Origin: Geobacillus thermodenitrificans subsp. thermodenitrificans DSM 465 | GTDB lineage: Bacteria > Bacillota > Bacilli > Bacillales > Anoxybacillaceae | Reading direction: 5' to 3' | Assembly (NCBI RefSeq): GCF_000496575.1 | Contig: NZ_AYKT01000006.1 | Location: 1-64,000 of the forward strand | Length of the DNA: 64,000 nucleotides | Part shown: piece after piece, positions 26,790 through 36,974 of the stretch | Layout: each line of letters starts with the position of its first letter | Position numbering within the stretch: position 1 is the first letter of the stretch | Made by a program: the position numbers and the translations under genes | The notes under the pieces: model-generated | Database searches by the model: none | Seen by the model: only the letters and a program-made list of their open reading frames with translations | Told to the model about the DNA's origin: nothing

Positions 26790-26960
26790 TCACGTCCGAT
26801 AAATCGTAAAGACCGCTTGGCGTTTATCGTTTTCATCCAAAGCAAGCCCAAACATCAAATTGTCGCGCTTCAGCGTCCGATTCAAGCAGTCAACAATTTT
26901 GTACAAATCATCGGAATGCTGGATTTTGACGGTGGCGAGCACTTCAATTTTGCTTTCCAT
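26790..26960 (-). CDS. ypmA: YpmA-family protein
   Basis: 56 residues, MESKIEVLATVKIQHSDDLY to FTIYRT, nearly identical in pattern to B. subtilis YpmA, a small conserved protein of unknown function. The start at 26960 is set by AGGAGG 11 bases upstream. First gene of ypmA-ypmB-aspB, transcribed from a promoter about 180 bases upstream. Confidence 0.9.
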   Translation of the reverse strand: MESKIEVLATVKIQHSDDLYKIVDCLNRTLKRDNLMFGLALDENDKRQAVFTIYRT

Positions 26961-27353
26961 TTTCGTTGTTTCCTCCTGTACGGCGCAAATTTTGTTACTT
27001 ATACACGCCGGCGGCTCCGGCAACAATACAAATACAGTAAGGTTATGATCACAGTTGCGCTTCTTCACGCCTCTGCGGCCGAGCCGGCGAAGGTAAACGG
27101 CGAGGCTGCAAGCTGCCATCGCAGTTGTGCTTCTTCCCTATTATAGCAGGTTTGCCTGACCATTTCATAACAAATTTGCCCGCCTACACCTCCAACGCAA
27201 ATTTGCTTCTTTTCTCCCCCCGCTGTACGCGGGGTATTTTTTTGCCAGCTGCCATCTTTAATCTTTAGATTGCACCGTTTCATTTCTCTTTATGAACGTC
27301 TTGTACAGCCGTCCCTCTCCCTGAAAACGAACCGACTGTTCATCCCGCTTGTC
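26961..27353. repeat. ypmA leader and dinG 3' region with a 19-bp direct repeat
   Basis: No gene. A 19-base sequence ATC(A/G)CAGTTG(C/T)GCTTCTTC occurs at 27048-27066 and 27118-27136, two mismatches apart. The second copy overlaps the expected start point of ypmA transcription. A CCCCGC/GCGGGG hairpin with T7 on the plus strand lies at 27218-27243, pointing away from the genes. The leader before ypmA is about 170 bases. Confidence 0.5.
27140..27168 (-). promoter_or_regulatory. ypmA-ypmB-aspB promoter
   Basis: Minus-strand ATGAAA (27163-27168), 17-base spacer, perfect TATAAT (27140-27145). Confidence 0.65.
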
Positions 27354-30089
27354 TCATGAAAGCCATGCATCCGCTTTGTCAAGCAGCTCGGAAAGCGTTC
27401 CATCATATACCGACAGCGGCGGCAGAGAAGCGAGAAAATCAGCGCCGTATGAAGCGGTGGTCAGCCGACGATCGAGAACAAACACGGCGCCTTTGTCCTG
27501 CTCGGTGCGGATGAGGCGGCCGAATCCTTGCTTAAAGCGGAGCACCGCCTCGGGAAGCGACAACTCGTAAAACGGATCACCGCCGGCGGCGCGAATCTGT
27601 TCACTTTTTGCCTCCATCACCGGATCATCCGGAGGCGCAAATGGCAATCGGGCGATAATGAGTGCATCGAGTGCCGAACCCGGTAAATCAATCCCTTCCC
27701 AAAAGCCACTCGTCCCAAACAGCACGGCATGATCAAATTGCAAAAATGTTCGCAAGAGCTTGGCCGGGCTGCCACTTTGCATTCCTTGAGCAATCAAAAC
27801 GAACGGCTCGTCCGCTTCTTCCGTTTTCAGCGCTTCAGCCGTCATTTTCAACAGCTCATACGACGGAAACAACACAAGCACCCGCCGGCCAACGTGCCGG
27901 GCGATCGAGAGCACGGCCGCTGCTGCCGCTTCGGCGTATGTCTCAAGCGGCACGGCAGAAACAAGCGGCATATCCGTTGGCACAAAGAGCGCGACCTGCT
28001 CCTTATAGCGAAATGGCGCCGGAAACGAGTGACAGATCGGATAAAAATCATCCAAGCCAAGACGCGTCGTCATATAAGAGAATCGACCGCGGACGGCAAG
28101 TGTGGCTGACGTCAAAATCACGCTCCGTTTTTTCATAAACAACTGATCGGCAAAAAAGTCAGCAAGATCGACGGGTTGCGAATAAAGCCGGACAGCGTTT
28201 GCCGCCCCTTTTTCATCGGCTTCAATCCAGCGGACCGTTCCTGGCTCCGCTTCGGTCAGCAGCCGAACGAGGGCGTTCATTTGCTGATTTAGCGCCGCAA
28301 GGTCGGCGGCCAGCGAGGCCGGCAGTGTGATAGCGTCAGTCATAGCAACAGGTAAGATTGGCTTTGCCTCTGCAAGCAGCGCCGCCGTCAAATCACGCAA
28401 ACGCCAACATAGCTCAACAGCCGCCTGCCACGTGCGCCCATGCTCGTCCGCCGGTGAAAAACGGCAGCGGCAACGCCCCGCCCGCGCCGGCTTTCTCTCT
28501 AACGCATAACGGCGCAGCAAGCGGAACAGCTCGTCCCCTTCAAATTGCAGCCCTTCAAGATGCCGTTGGCAACGAGCAAGGACGGCTTTCACTTCGCCTT
28601 GCTCTGCTTCCAGCCATTTCGTGAGCGTTTGCGCCATTTTGGCAGTTAACAAGCGAAATGACACATAGTCGATCCGCTCGCCAAAATAACGAGCAGCGAT
28701 ATCCTCAAGCCGATGCGCCTCATCGATGATGAGATGGCGAAACGGCGGCAAAAGCGGCGTAGAGGCAGTCAAGTCATGAAGCAAAAACGCATGATTGGTA
28801 ATGACAATATCAGCCTGTTCGGCACGTCGTTTCGCCTGAGCGAAAAAATGATGCCGTCCGCCGTCCTCCTCTTCTCCGATGGCAAGCGCGGACAACAAGA
28901 GACGAGCGCCGGATGATACGTTCAATTCATCTAAATCACCGCTATCTGTCTCAAGCAGCCAGACCAGCATCTGACATTTCAAGAGCGCCGCATCGTATGT
29001 ATCGCACGGCTCAGGCAAAAACGAAGCAAATTTGTCAAGGGAAAGGTAGTTTTGCTTCCCTTTCAAGACGGCGACGCGAAGCGGGGGCGGCACGACTTGC
29101 CGCAGCACCGACAAATCGCGGCGGATGAGCTGCTCTTGCAGTTGGAGCGTATGTGTGCTGATGACAACCCGTTCTTGTCGCTCGCAAGCAAAAAAGGCAG
29201 CCGGGATGAAATAAGCAAGCGATTTGCCAAGCCCTGTTCCCGCCTCAATAAGCGCATGCTGAGATGTAGACAGCGCCTCATAAACGAGTTGCATCATTTC
29301 CCACTGCCCTTCACGCCGCTTGTAGCCAGGAAGCGGAAGGGACGGCGCTTGTTCATAAAAGGCTGCAAATGAGACCGAAGCGAGGCGCTTCTCATCATCG
29401 CCTGATTCCGGCTTTGACGCCGGCTTTTTCAGCGCAATGCCGCGGTAAAGGGCGATGGTATTGTCCATCGGCGCTTCTTTCTGTTTTTCAGTGATGACAA
29501 GGTCAAGAAGTGAGTAAATATCGCTTTTCAAATGGCGGGCAAGACGCCGCAACTGTTCGAGTGTCACAAGCGGCAGACGGCCAAGCCGCTCAAGCAAGGC
29601 GATGAACAGCTTCGCAGTCACTTCCGCATCGCTGTCCGCTTGATGCGGACGATCATGGCGGAGGCCGAGCTGTTTGGCCAAGTCACCAAGCTTATAACTT
29701 TCCGCTGTCGGCAGTACGATGCGAGCAAGCTCGACCGTATCGATCGTCGGACCGGTAAACGGCGGCCACCCGGCTCGTTCGAGTTCGGCTTGCAAAAACG
29801 GCAAATCAAAATCGACATTATGAGCAACAAAGTACGCGCCTTCCATCATAGCTGTAATCTCGTCCGCCTTGTCAGCAAACAGCGGCGCTCCCTCAACTGT
29901 CTGTTCGTCAATGTTCGTCAGCTGTTGAATGAACAACGGGATGGGTTGTTCCGGGTTAAAAAAGCTGGCAAACCGCTTGACGATCGAGCCGTCCTCAACG
30001 ACCGCCATGCCGAGCTGGATGATTCGATCGCCTTTTTTCGGTACGTTTCCCGTTGTTTCTAAGTCAATAATGACAAAGCGCATTGCCAT
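27354..30089 (-). CDS. dinG: DinG-family helicase with N-terminal exonuclease domain
   Basis: 911 residues. Residues 1-165 form a DEDDh 3'-5' exonuclease (FVIIDLETTG, then HNVDFDLPFL), fused to an XPD/DinG-like superfamily 2 core with Walker A EAGTGLGKS, Walker B IIDEAHRLED and a C-terminal FGTSGFWEGIDLPG / QGFGRLIRTEQD block. Firmicute DinG proteins with this fusion act mainly as nucleases; the usual iron-sulphur Cys set is not evident. The ATG at 30089 follows AGGTG; a TTG lies immediately before it. Confidence 0.93.
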   Translation of the reverse strand: MAMRFVIIDLETTGNVPKKGDRIIQLGMAVVEDGSIVKRFASFFNPEQPIPLFIQQLTNIDEQTVEGAPLFADKADEITAMMEGAYFVAHNVDFDLPFLQAELERAGWPPFTGPTIDTVELARIVLPTAESYKLGDLAKQLGLRHDRPHQADSDAEVTAKLFIALLERLGRLPLVTLEQLRRLARHLKSDIYSLLDLVITEKQKEAPMDNTIALYRGIALKKPASKPESGDDEKRLASVSFAAFYEQAPSLPLPGYKRREGQWEMMQLVYEALSTSQHALIEAGTGLGKSLAYFIPAAFFACERQERVVISTHTLQLQEQLIRRDLSVLRQVVPPPLRVAVLKGKQNYLSLDKFASFLPEPCDTYDAALLKCQMLVWLLETDSGDLDELNVSSGARLLLSALAIGEEEDGGRHHFFAQAKRRAEQADIVITNHAFLLHDLTASTPLLPPFRHLIIDEAHRLEDIAARYFGERIDYVSFRLLTAKMAQTLTKWLEAEQGEVKAVLARCQRHLEGLQFEGDELFRLLRRYALERKPARAGRCRCRFSPADEHGRTWQAAVELCWRLRDLTAALLAEAKPILPVAMTDAITLPASLAADLAALNQQMNALVRLLTEAEPGTVRWIEADEKGAANAVRLYSQPVDLADFFADQLFMKKRSVILTSATLAVRGRFSYMTTRLGLDDFYPICHSFPAPFRYKEQVALFVPTDMPLVSAVPLETYAEAAAAAVLSIARHVGRRVLVLFPSYELLKMTAEALKTEEADEPFVLIAQGMQSGSPAKLLRTFLQFDHAVLFGTSGFWEGIDLPGSALDALIIARLPFAPPDDPVMEAKSEQIRAAGGDPFYELSLPEAVLRFKQGFGRLIRTEQDKGAVFVLDRRLTTASYGADFLASLPPLSVYDGTLSELLDKADAWLS

Positions 30090-30107
30090 CAATGATCACC
30101 TCAAAAC

Positions 30108-30133
30108 GAAAAGGGGCGGAAAGCCCCTTTTTT
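30108..30133. terminator. Hairpin between panD and dinG
   Basis: AAAAGGGGC and GCCCCTTTTTT flank a five-base loop; the stem has T-runs in both directions and probably ends panBCD. Confidence 0.75.
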
Positions 30134-30139
30134 GCCCCA

Positions 30140-30523
30140 TTATAAAATCGTATGTGCCGGCTCTTCAGCAATGAGCTGTGCGATGCGGTTGTTTTCGTCC
30201 ATAATGGCAACTTTCGGCCGATGCATAGCGATTTTTTCTTCAGGAACGAGCGCATACGAAATGACGATGATGATATCCCCTTTTTGCACAAGGCGGGCGG
30301 CCGCACCGTTTAGGCAAAAGACGCCGCTGCCGCGCTCTCCGGGGATGATGTACGTTTCAAAGCGGGCCCCGTTATTATTGTTCACTATCTGCACTTTTTC
30401 ATTAGCCACCATGCCAACCGCATCTAAAATATCTTCGTCGATTGTAATGCTGCCTACATAATCCAAGTTTGCTTCCGTTACACGGGCACGATGAATTTTG
30501 GCGTTCATGAGTGTACGAAACAT
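30140..30523 (-). CDS. panD: Aspartate 1-decarboxylase
   Basis: Makes beta-alanine for pantothenate. 127 residues. The proenzyme self-cleaves between Gly24 and Ser25 in DYVGSITID to form the pyruvoyl cofactor; Tyr and Thr residues of the active site ([18 protein letters not shown]) are present. Last gene of panB-panC-panD, 12 bases after panC. Confidence 0.96.
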
Positions 30524-30535
30524 GGGCGATCCCCC

Positions 30536-31405
30536 CTAATCCTCTTGTCTATGCGCCTTAGGCAGCTCAAGAATGATATTGTCGATCAAGCGGGCGCTCG
30601 CAAACCGAACGGCAACCGCGACGAGCACCGTTCCGTGAAGCGTTTCAAGCGGCGCCAAATCCGGATACGAACACACTTCGACATAATCAATTTCAGCGTG
30701 CGTATGTGCTTCAATATGCTCTTTCACAAGACGACGAATGGCATCAGCGCTCCGCTCTCCGCCATCGACGGCTGCCGCTGCCGCGCGCAGCGCCTGATAG
30801 AGCGCCGGCGCCTCCTCTCGTTCTTGCGGCGATAAATAGACGTTGCGCGAGCTTTTCGCCAGCCCGTCGGCCTCGCGAACCGTCGGTACCGGCACGAGCT
30901 CAATCGGGAAATTGAAATCGCGAATCAAGCCGTCGACAACAGCTACCTGCTGGGCATCTTTCAGACCGAAATAAGCGCGGTCAGGCATGACGATATGAAA
31001 CAGCTTAGTAAGCACCGTTGCCACGCCGTCAAAATGGCCGGGGCGCGACCGTCCACAGAGCACATCCGTGCGTGCTTTCACGACGACTTGCACCGTGAGC
31101 GGCCCCGGATACATCTCGCCTGCCTCCGGATGAAACAGCACGTCAACTCCGTGCTGTTCGGCGATATGCCGATCGCGCTCAAAATCGCGCGGATAGCGGG
31201 CAAAATCTTCGTTCGGCCCAAATTGAAGCGGATTGACAAAAACGCTTAAGACGACAATGTCATTTTCCTGACGCGCCCGATCGATGAGGGCGGCATGTCC
31301 TTCATGCAAATAACCCATTGTCGGGACGAACCCGATCGTTTTTCCTTCGCGGTGGTATTGACGCATCAGCGCCTGCATTTCACTAATCCGATCAACGATG
31401 ATCAT
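30536..31405 (-). CDS. panC: Pantothenate synthetase
   Basis: Condenses pantoate and beta-alanine with ATP. 289 residues. Nucleotidyl-transferase HIGH-type motif in [11 protein letters not shown] and the KMSKS-like KSSRNVYL are visible. The ATG at 31405 follows GGAGG and overlaps the panB stop by four bases, giving translational coupling. Confidence 0.96.
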   Translation of the reverse strand: MIIVDRISEMQALMRQYHREGKTIGFVPTMGYLHEGHAALIDRARQENDIVVLSVFVNPLQFGPNEDFARYPRDFERDRHIAEQHGVDVLFHPEAGEMYPGPLTVQVVVKARTDVLCGRSRPGHFDGVATVLTKLFHIVMPDRAYFGLKDAQQVAVVDGLIRDFNFPIELVPVPTVREADGLAKSSRNVYLSPQEREEAPALYQALRAAAAAVDGGERSADAIRRLVKEHIEAHTHAEIDYVEVCSYPDLAPLETLHGTVLVAVAVRFASARLIDNIILELPKAHRQED

Positions 31406-32241
31406 GATTGTTTTCCTCCGTATAAGGCCACCCATTCTTCTTCCTTCATCGTAAACGTGTGCGCCGGCTCCGGAAACTGGCGCAGTTTGACATCAGCGAT
31501 ATAGTTGGCCAGTGCCTCGACGATCGTCTCTTGAATGGCAGCGTATTGTTTGACAAACTTCGGCACGCGGTTGACACCGTAGCCAAGCAAGTCATGGTAA
31601 ACCAGTACCTGGCCGTCGACTTCCGCCCCGGCACCGATGCCGATGACAGGAATGGTAAGCTCTCGGGCTACAGCCGCCCCAAGCTGCTTCGGTACACACT
31701 CTAAGACGAGCGCGATCGCTCCTGCTTGTTCGCACTGTTTCGCATCATTGAGCAGCTTTTTTGCGCTTTCCGCATCTTTGCCTTGCACTTTATAGCCGCC
31801 AAGGACGCCGACAGATTGCGGCGTTAGCCCGAGATGGGCGACGACCGGCACGCCCGCTTTCGTCAGTGCGGCGATCGTCTCAACGACTTCATCCGCCCCT
31901 TCGACTTTGACAGCGTTCGCCCCCGACTGTTGCATGATGCGCCGGGCGTTTTGCAACGCCTCTTCCTTGGAGGCGTGGTACGACATAAACGGCATGTCCG
32001 TGACGATAAACGTGTTCGGCGCACCACGGCGGACCGCCTTCGTATGGTGGATCATGTCATCGACCGTCACCGGGATCGTCGAGTCGTAACCGAGCACGAC
32101 CATGCCGAGCGAATCGCCGACTAAAATCATATCCACCCCGGCCTGTTCAGCAAGCTTCGCCGATGGAAAGTCGTAGGCGGTCACCATCACGATCGGCTCG
32201 TCCGCCTGCTTCATGCGGAAAAAATCGGCTTTCGTCTTCAC
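31402..32241 (-). CDS. panB: 3-methyl-2-oxobutanoate hydroxymethyltransferase
   Basis: First committed step of pantothenate synthesis: adds a hydroxymethyl group from methylene-tetrahydrofolate to alpha-ketoisovalerate. 279 residues, TIM barrel; the metal-binding [10 protein letters not shown] and catalytic EGADEVVE region are present. GTG start at 32241, set by GAGGAGGG and by the family's normal N-terminus ([16 protein letters not shown]). First gene of panBCD, preceded by a leader of about 215 bases with a strong terminator hairpin. Confidence 0.95.
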   Translation of the reverse strand: MKTKADFFRMKQADEPIVMVTAYDFPSAKLAEQAGVDMILVGDSLGMVVLGYDSTIPVTVDDMIHHTKAVRRGAPNTFIVTDMPFMSYHASKEEALQNARRIMQQSGANAVKVEGADEVVETIAALTKAGVPVVAHLGLTPQSVGVLGGYKVQGKDAESAKKLLNDAKQCEQAGAIALVLECVPKQLGAAVARELTIPVIGIGAGAEVDGQVLVYHDLLGYGVNRVPKFVKQYAAIQETIVEALANYIADVKLRQFPEPAHTFTMKEEEWVALYGGKQS

Positions 32242-32280
32242 CTTTGTTCCCTCCTCTTTGATTGCAGAGGAGATGACGCG

Positions 32281-32325
32281 ACCGAAACAAAACGTCCTTC
32301 TTTCCCGCCTTGAGAAAGAAGGACG
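32281..32325 (-). terminator. Terminator hairpin in the panBCD leader
   Basis: CGTCCTTCTTTC and GAAAGAAGGACG (32293-32304 and 32314-32325) form a perfect 12-bp stem with a nine-base loop; TTTTGTTTC follows on the minus strand. It lies inside the transcribed leader, about 50 bases before the panB start, so it should act as an attenuator. Confidence 0.75.
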
Positions 32326-32460
32326 CCATAAACCACCGTCGGTTTCGTTCACCCCTCTGTCCCAGTCCTTCTGCAAGGATCAAGGCAGATTATCTTTATT
32401 CATTCATGTTGCCGGCGCGGTGCAGTTCTTTTCGACAAAGATACTGCCCTTTTCCTCGCC
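32326..32460 (-). promoter_or_regulatory. Structured leader upstream of panB, candidate riboregulator
   Basis: After the promoter there is a hairpin at 32422-32447 with a single bulged A (GCAGT-A-TCTTT / AAAGA-ACTGC). Further on, AGAAGGAC (minus strand, 32365-32372) is complementary to the first arm of the terminator and could form an alternative antiterminator. A 'pan' RNA motif with bulged A residues is known upstream of panB in Firmicutes; this could be one. Confidence 0.5.
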
Positions 32461-32464
32461 TTGT

Positions 32465-32493
32465 ATTTTAACAAAATTGTCACAATTTTTCCA
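32465..32493 (-). promoter_or_regulatory. panBCD promoter
   Basis: Minus-strand TGGAAA (32488-32493), 17-base spacer and TAAAAT (32465-32470) with an upstream TG, just after the birA stop. Confidence 0.6.
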
Positions 32494-32501
32494 GTGGAAA
32501 T

Positions 32502-33491
32502 TTACAGTTGAATATCGGCCGAATGAATATAATGAAGTTGGTTTTGTTCATCCTCGAGGATCAGCAGACCGTCATCGGTAATGCCGCGCGCGATGCCGCG
32601 TATCACCCTGCCCAATGTCCTTGCTGTCACCGGCTTGCCAATCGAAACCGCGTATCCTTCCCAAAGAAGCTTAATTGGACGGAAGCCATGCTCCAAATAT
32701 TGCTTATATAACCGCTCAAGCTGAAGTAAAATTTCTTGGATGAGCGGCGCGCGCTTTATGCGCTCCCCTTTTTCGATGGCAAGCGATGTGGCGATGTCGC
32801 AGATATCCTCGGGAAATTGCGCACTCGTCTGGTTCACGTTAATGCCGATGCCGATGATGACCGAACGGACGCGGTCAGGGTCGGCCTGCAGCTCGGTTAA
32901 AATGCCGACACATTTTTTACCGTGAAGCAAAATATCGTTTGGCCATTTAATGTCCGGGACAAGCCCGGTTACTTCTTGAATCGCTTGACTGACCGCCACG
33001 GCAACAAGCAACGTCAACTGCGGCGCCTGCTGCGGGGGAATGGGCGGCCGCAAAATAAGGCTCATCCAAATACCGGTTCCTTGTGGGGAAAACCATTTCC
33101 GGTCTAAACGCCCGCGCCCGGCTTTCTGCTCCTCGGCGATGACAAGCGTCCCTTCCGGCGCTCCCTCATATGCCAGCTTCGCCGCGATACGCTGCGTCGA
33201 ATCGACTTCCTCAAAAAAATGGATCTGATGGCCAAGCGTTTCGGTTTTCAATCCGAGTTGGATTTCGTTTGCCGTCACCTTATCCGGCGTGCTCACGATT
33301 CGGTAGCCGAGGCGGCGCACCGCTTCGAGTTCAAACCCTTCTTTGCGCAGCTCCTCGATATGTTTCCATACGGCCGCCCGCGAACAACCGAGCTGCTCAC
33401 TGATCTTTTGTCCGGACAGAAATTCACCGTTTGCCTCGGCAAATAGTTCTAACAGTTTTTTTCTTGTGTCCGACTGCGCTCCATGAGCCAT
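32502..33491 (-). CDS. birA: Biotin operon repressor / biotin--protein ligase
   Basis: Attaches biotin to carboxylases and, as biotinyl-AMP complex, represses biotin genes. 329 residues: N-terminal winged helix (about 8-65, LSGQKISEQLGCSRAAVWKH), the ligase core with EEQKAGRGRLDRKW and KWPNDILLHGKK, and a C-terminal SH3-like domain. The presence of the DNA-binding domain marks the bifunctional type. It overlaps the end of cca by 43 bases; AAGGAG lies 11 bases before the ATG. The biotin genes are not in this window. Confidence 0.95.
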   Translation of the reverse strand: MAHGAQSDTRKKLLELFAEANGEFLSGQKISEQLGCSRAAVWKHIEELRKEGFELEAVRRLGYRIVSTPDKVTANEIQLGLKTETLGHQIHFFEEVDSTQRIAAKLAYEGAPEGTLVIAEEQKAGRGRLDRKWFSPQGTGIWMSLILRPPIPPQQAPQLTLLVAVAVSQAIQEVTGLVPDIKWPNDILLHGKKCVGILTELQADPDRVRSVIIGIGINVNQTSAQFPEDICDIATSLAIEKGERIKRAPLIQEILLQLERLYKQYLEHGFRPIKLLWEGYAVSIGKPVTARTLGRVIRGIARGITDDGLLILEDEQNQLHYIHSADIQL

Positions 33492-34663
33492 GCGTAAATC
33501 CGCTCCTTCTCGTTTTCAACTTCACCGTTGACGACCGCCCGCCATATGGCATCCAGCGTCTCTTTCACCCACGGACCGGCTGGTTTCCCGATCCAATCAA
33601 TGACCACTTTGCCGTTAACCGCCAGCTCACCTTTCGTTTTGATCGGCAAGGCGGCAAAGCGGCGACGCAGCTCGTCATGTTGCGGTTCGTACGGCTTTCC
33701 GGTCAAAGCAGCGCGGACCACCTCAACCGAAAGTGCCCGCTTGAGGCCGGCCAAAAACAGCTGCTCATTCGTCCACGCGGCCGGTTCAGGGACAGCAGCG
33801 AGCGTCGCCAAAATGGCGCCAGCTTCATCGATCACTTTATTCGGTAGCTTCCATGCGCGCAAAAACGGACGGCTCTCCTTGACGCCAAGGGCGTGGCACA
33901 AAAGCGCCCACCGCTCCTCGCGCGCCGCGAGCCAAGGCCAGCGGTACGCGGCCGCCCGTCGCAGCCACTCGCCTTTTTCAGCCAACCCCGGCAAATAGGT
34001 GGATAGCCCTGTTTCGGCCAAAAGCGGCAACGCTTCGGCAGCAAACGGGCCGGCGAGCAGCTTTTCCATCTCCATCGTCATCCGCTCAACCGAAATATGG
34101 GCGAGAAGCGGTGCGTTGGCGATGATCGCCTTCTTCGTGTCGATAGCGAGTGAAAATCCAAGTTGACTGACAAAGCGGACGGCCCGCATCATGCGGAGCG
34201 CATCTTCACGAAACCGCGCGTCCGCTTCTCCGACAGTGCGAATAAGCCGCTTTTCGATCGCCTCTTGTCCCCCGAACGGGTCAATGATTGTCCCGTGCTC
34301 GTCCATGGCGATGGCATTCATCGTAAAATCGCGCCGTTTTAAGTCTTCCTCAAGAGAACGAACGAACGTCACCGACTCAGGACGGCGGTGGTCTTCATAG
34401 TCGCCGTCGGTGCGGAACGTCGTTACTTCGTAGGCCGTTCCTTCGTGCACGACGACGACTGTACCGTGTTTCGAGCCGACATCAATCGTTTTTGGGAAAA
34501 TCGCCATCACTTCGTCCGGCAAGGCACTCGTCGCAATATCGACATCGCCGATCGGACGCCCAAGCAACAGATCGCGCACCGCGCCGCCGACAAAATATGC
34601 CTCATAGCCATGCCGATTTAGCTGTCGGATGATACCAAGCGCCTGTTGGAATGGCGGTTTCAT
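33449..34663 (-). CDS. cca: CCA-adding tRNA nucleotidyltransferase
   Basis: Adds CCA to tRNA 3' ends. 404 residues, the length of the structurally studied B. stearothermophilus enzyme. Class II nucleotidyltransferase: [12 protein letters not shown] and [13 protein letters not shown] (metal-binding acidic residues), [17 protein letters not shown], and the nucleotide-selecting helix with [12 protein letters not shown]. It overlaps bshA by four bases and birA by 43. Confidence 0.96.
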   Translation of the reverse strand: MKPPFQQALGIIRQLNRHGYEAYFVGGAVRDLLLGRPIGDVDIATSALPDEVMAIFPKTIDVGSKHGTVVVVHEGTAYEVTTFRTDGDYEDHRRPESVTFVRSLEEDLKRRDFTMNAIAMDEHGTIIDPFGGQEAIEKRLIRTVGEADARFREDALRMMRAVRFVSQLGFSLAIDTKKAIIANAPLLAHISVERMTMEMEKLLAGPFAAEALPLLAETGLSTYLPGLAEKGEWLRRAAAYRWPWLAAREERWALLCHALGVKESRPFLRAWKLPNKVIDEAGAILATLAAVPEPAAWTNEQLFLAGLKRALSVEVVRAALTGKPYEPQHDELRRRFAALPIKTKGELAVNGKVVIDWIGKPAGPWVKETLDAIWRAVVNGEVENEKERIYAWLMERSRTQEKNC

Positions 34664-35796
34664 CCTCTCACCTTCCTTGCTGCCAGTGAAGCATACAGCT
34701 GCTCATACTGCCCGACGATATCGGACGAACGGAACTTTTGCTCGACCGTTCGCACCGCCTCTTTTGCCATTTCGCTATGCAAACGGCGGTCGGTTAGCAG
34801 TGCGAGCGCTTTTTGAGCCGCTTCTTCGACATCGCCAAGCGCACATAAAAAGCCGCTTTTTCCATCTTCAATCACTTCCGGAATGCCACCAATCGCCGTG
34901 CCAATGCACGGGATGCCACACGCCATCGCCTCTAGCAAAACGAGCCCGAAACTTTCTTTTTCCGACAAGAGCATCATCACATCACTGATCGAATACAGCT
35001 CTTCCAGTTTGTCCTGTTTCCCTAAAAATCGGACGTCGTCGTTGAGCCCGAGTTCTTTGACGAGACGGCAGACGACAGTCATTTCCGGGCCGTCGCCGAC
35101 AAGCAAGAGCTTGGCCGGCACATGCTGACGCACGATGGCAAACGCGCGCACCACATCAGGCACGCGCTTTACTTTCCGGAAATTAGAAACGTGAATGATG
35201 ACGTTCTCCGTTTCACCGATGCCGTACTCCTGTCGCAAATGGCTCGCTTCCCGACGGTGGTAGACGCGTTCGTCAACAAAATTGTAAACTGTATGGATCT
35301 CTTTTCGCACATCAAGCAGTTCGTACGTCTGCTGGACAAGGGCGCTAGACACCGCTGTGACGATGTCCGACTGCTCGATGCCGAACTTGATCATATCGGA
35401 AAGCGACGGGTCGTAGCCTAACACGGTGATATCGGTGCCGTGCAACGTTGTGACGATCGGCAGTTCGCCAACCATTTGCCGCGCCAGTACGGCGCAGACT
35501 GCGTGTGGAACGGCGTAATGGGCATGAAGCACATCGAGCTGTTCCCGCTTCGCTACCTCAGCGATTTTGCTCGCTAGCGCCAAGTCATACGGCGGATATT
35601 GAAAAACAGAATATTGGTTGACGCTCACCTCATGGTAGTAAATGTTTCCGTATACTTTGTTCAGCCGAAACGGCATGCTTGACGAAATAAAATGAATTTC
35701 ATGTCCTCTTTCGGCAAGCAGTTTGCCGAGCTCAGTGGCAACGACCCCTGAGCCTCCGACCGTCGGATAACAGACAATTCCTATTTTCAGCTTCAT
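34660..35796 (-). CDS. bshA: N-acetyl-alpha-D-glucosaminyl L-malate synthase (bacillithiol)
   Basis: First step of bacillithiol synthesis: joins UDP-GlcNAc and L-malate. 378 residues, GT4 retaining glycosyltransferase with GT-B fold: [19 protein letters not shown] near the N-terminus and the [16 protein letters not shown] donor-binding motif. Overlaps both neighbours by four bases (ATGA). The next step, BshB1, is the adjacent gene. Confidence 0.94.
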   Translation of the reverse strand: MKLKIGIVCYPTVGGSGVVATELGKLLAERGHEIHFISSSMPFRLNKVYGNIYYHEVSVNQYSVFQYPPYDLALASKIAEVAKREQLDVLHAHYAVPHAVCAVLARQMVGELPIVTTLHGTDITVLGYDPSLSDMIKFGIEQSDIVTAVSSALVQQTYELLDVRKEIHTVYNFVDERVYHRREASHLRQEYGIGETENVIIHVSNFRKVKRVPDVVRAFAIVRQHVPAKLLLVGDGPEMTVVCRLVKELGLNDDVRFLGKQDKLEELYSISDVMMLLSEKESFGLVLLEAMACGIPCIGTAIGGIPEVIEDGKSGFLCALGDVEEAAQKALALLTDRRLHSEMAKEAVRTVEQKFRSSDIVGQYEQLYASLAARKVRG

Positions 35797-36503
35797 CGCA
35801 CTCCCTCAAATAAATCGAAAAGATGAATAGGTGTTTTTGCCAAAAAGCCTTCGGCATACTCCGCACCGATTTGCTGGCCGAACCAGCGCTCGCGGCTTTC
35901 GATCATCTCAATGTAGTTGTTTGTCAGCGGGGTGTCAACCGAACCAGGTCGTTTTTCAAACTGGCTTTCATAGGCGCGCAGGCTCGCCAGCTTGTCCTGA
36001 GCTGTTTCGCTAATATCGACAAGGAAATGCGGACGGCAAAAGGCATTAATCATATAATAATACACCGAGCGGACGCGGTGCGCATCGCCAAGCTCGCCGT
36101 CTCCATATCGGCGGATGCCGGCGGAAAAGACCGCCTCCTCGACAAGGCGGGCGCATTGCCCGTGATCTGGATGGCGGTCTTCCCAATACGGGGCGAATAC
36201 AAGCCGCGGCCGATAGCGGCGAACGACCGCAACAATACGGCGAATCGCCTCTTCTTCGACATAAAGACCGCGGTCAGGCAGCTCGAGATTCAGCCGTTCC
36301 GATACACCGAGCCTGTGGGCCGCTTCAGCCGCTTCTTTCTGCCGTTCGTCAACGGTTCCGTTGGACGACAGCTCTGCCTTTGTTAAATCACAAATGACAG
36401 CGCGGTACCCGCGCCGCACATATTTGGCGATCGTCCCGCCCATGCCGATTTCGACATCATCCGGATGGGCGCCAAACGCTAACAGATCACATGTTTCCAC
36501 CAT
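35793..36503 (-). CDS. bshB1: Bacillithiol deacetylase BshB1
   Basis: Zn-dependent deacetylase of GlcNAc-malate, 236 residues, LmbE/PIG-L family. [12 protein letters not shown] holds the catalytic His/Asp and zinc ligands; [11 protein letters not shown] and [15 protein letters not shown] give further conserved residues. The ATG at 36503 follows AAGGTG. The stop overlaps the bshA start by four bases. It lies five bases from mgsA. Confidence 0.94.
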   Translation of the reverse strand: MVETCDLLAFGAHPDDVEIGMGGTIAKYVRRGYRAVICDLTKAELSSNGTVDERQKEAAEAAHRLGVSERLNLELPDRGLYVEEEAIRRIVAVVRRYRPRLVFAPYWEDRHPDHGQCARLVEEAVFSAGIRRYGDGELGDAHRVRSVYYYMINAFCRPHFLVDISETAQDKLASLRAYESQFEKRPGSVDTPLTNNYIEMIESRERWFGQQIGAEYAEGFLAKTPIHLFDLFEGVR

Positions 36504-36508
36504 CGCTG

Positions 36509-36943
36509 TCACCTTTCTGTTTCCTTTTCCTCCCCGCTTTTCGCCCGGCCGTGGACGATGTTGCGCCATGCCAAATCACCGCGCTCCAATCCTCGAATGA
36601 GCAGCTCCGCCGTCCCAATGTTCGTTGCTAACGGCACAGCATAGACGTCGCAAAGGCGCATCAATGCGCTAATGTCCGGTTCGTGCGGCTGGGCGGTAAG
36701 CGGGTCGCGGAAAAAAATAACGAGGTCCATCTCATTGCGGGCGATCATCGCTCCGATCTCCTGATCGCCCCCGTACGGCCCGGACTGAAAGCGATGGACG
36801 GCGAGTCCGGTCGCTTCCTGAATGCGCAAGCCGGTTGTGCCCGTGGCGTACAGTTCATGGTTTGCCAGCACAGGCGCGTAGGCGGTCGCAAACGCCACCA
36901 TCTCCGCCTTTTTTTCGTCATGGGCAATTAACGCGATTTTCAT
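36509..36943 (-). CDS. mgsA: Methylglyoxal synthase
   Basis: Converts dihydroxyacetone phosphate to methylglyoxal and phosphate. 144 residues. [15 protein letters not shown] begins the Rossmann-like fold; the catalytic Asp60 is in [13 protein letters not shown] and a second conserved Asp in [22 protein letters not shown] precedes the ATG at 36943. Adjacent to the bacillithiol genes, which fits because bacillithiol helps detoxify methylglyoxal (known link, shared with B. subtilis gene order). Confidence 0.95.
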   Translation of the reverse strand: MKIALIAHDEKKAEMVAFATAYAPVLANHELYATGTTGLRIQEATGLAVHRFQSGPYGGDQEIGAMIARNEMDLVIFFRDPLTAQPHEPDISALMRLCDVYAVPLATNIGTAELLIRGLERGDLAWRNIVHGRAKSGEEKETER

Positions 36944-36974
36944 CTTGTTCTCTCCCCCGTTTGCGCTGTTTGCG

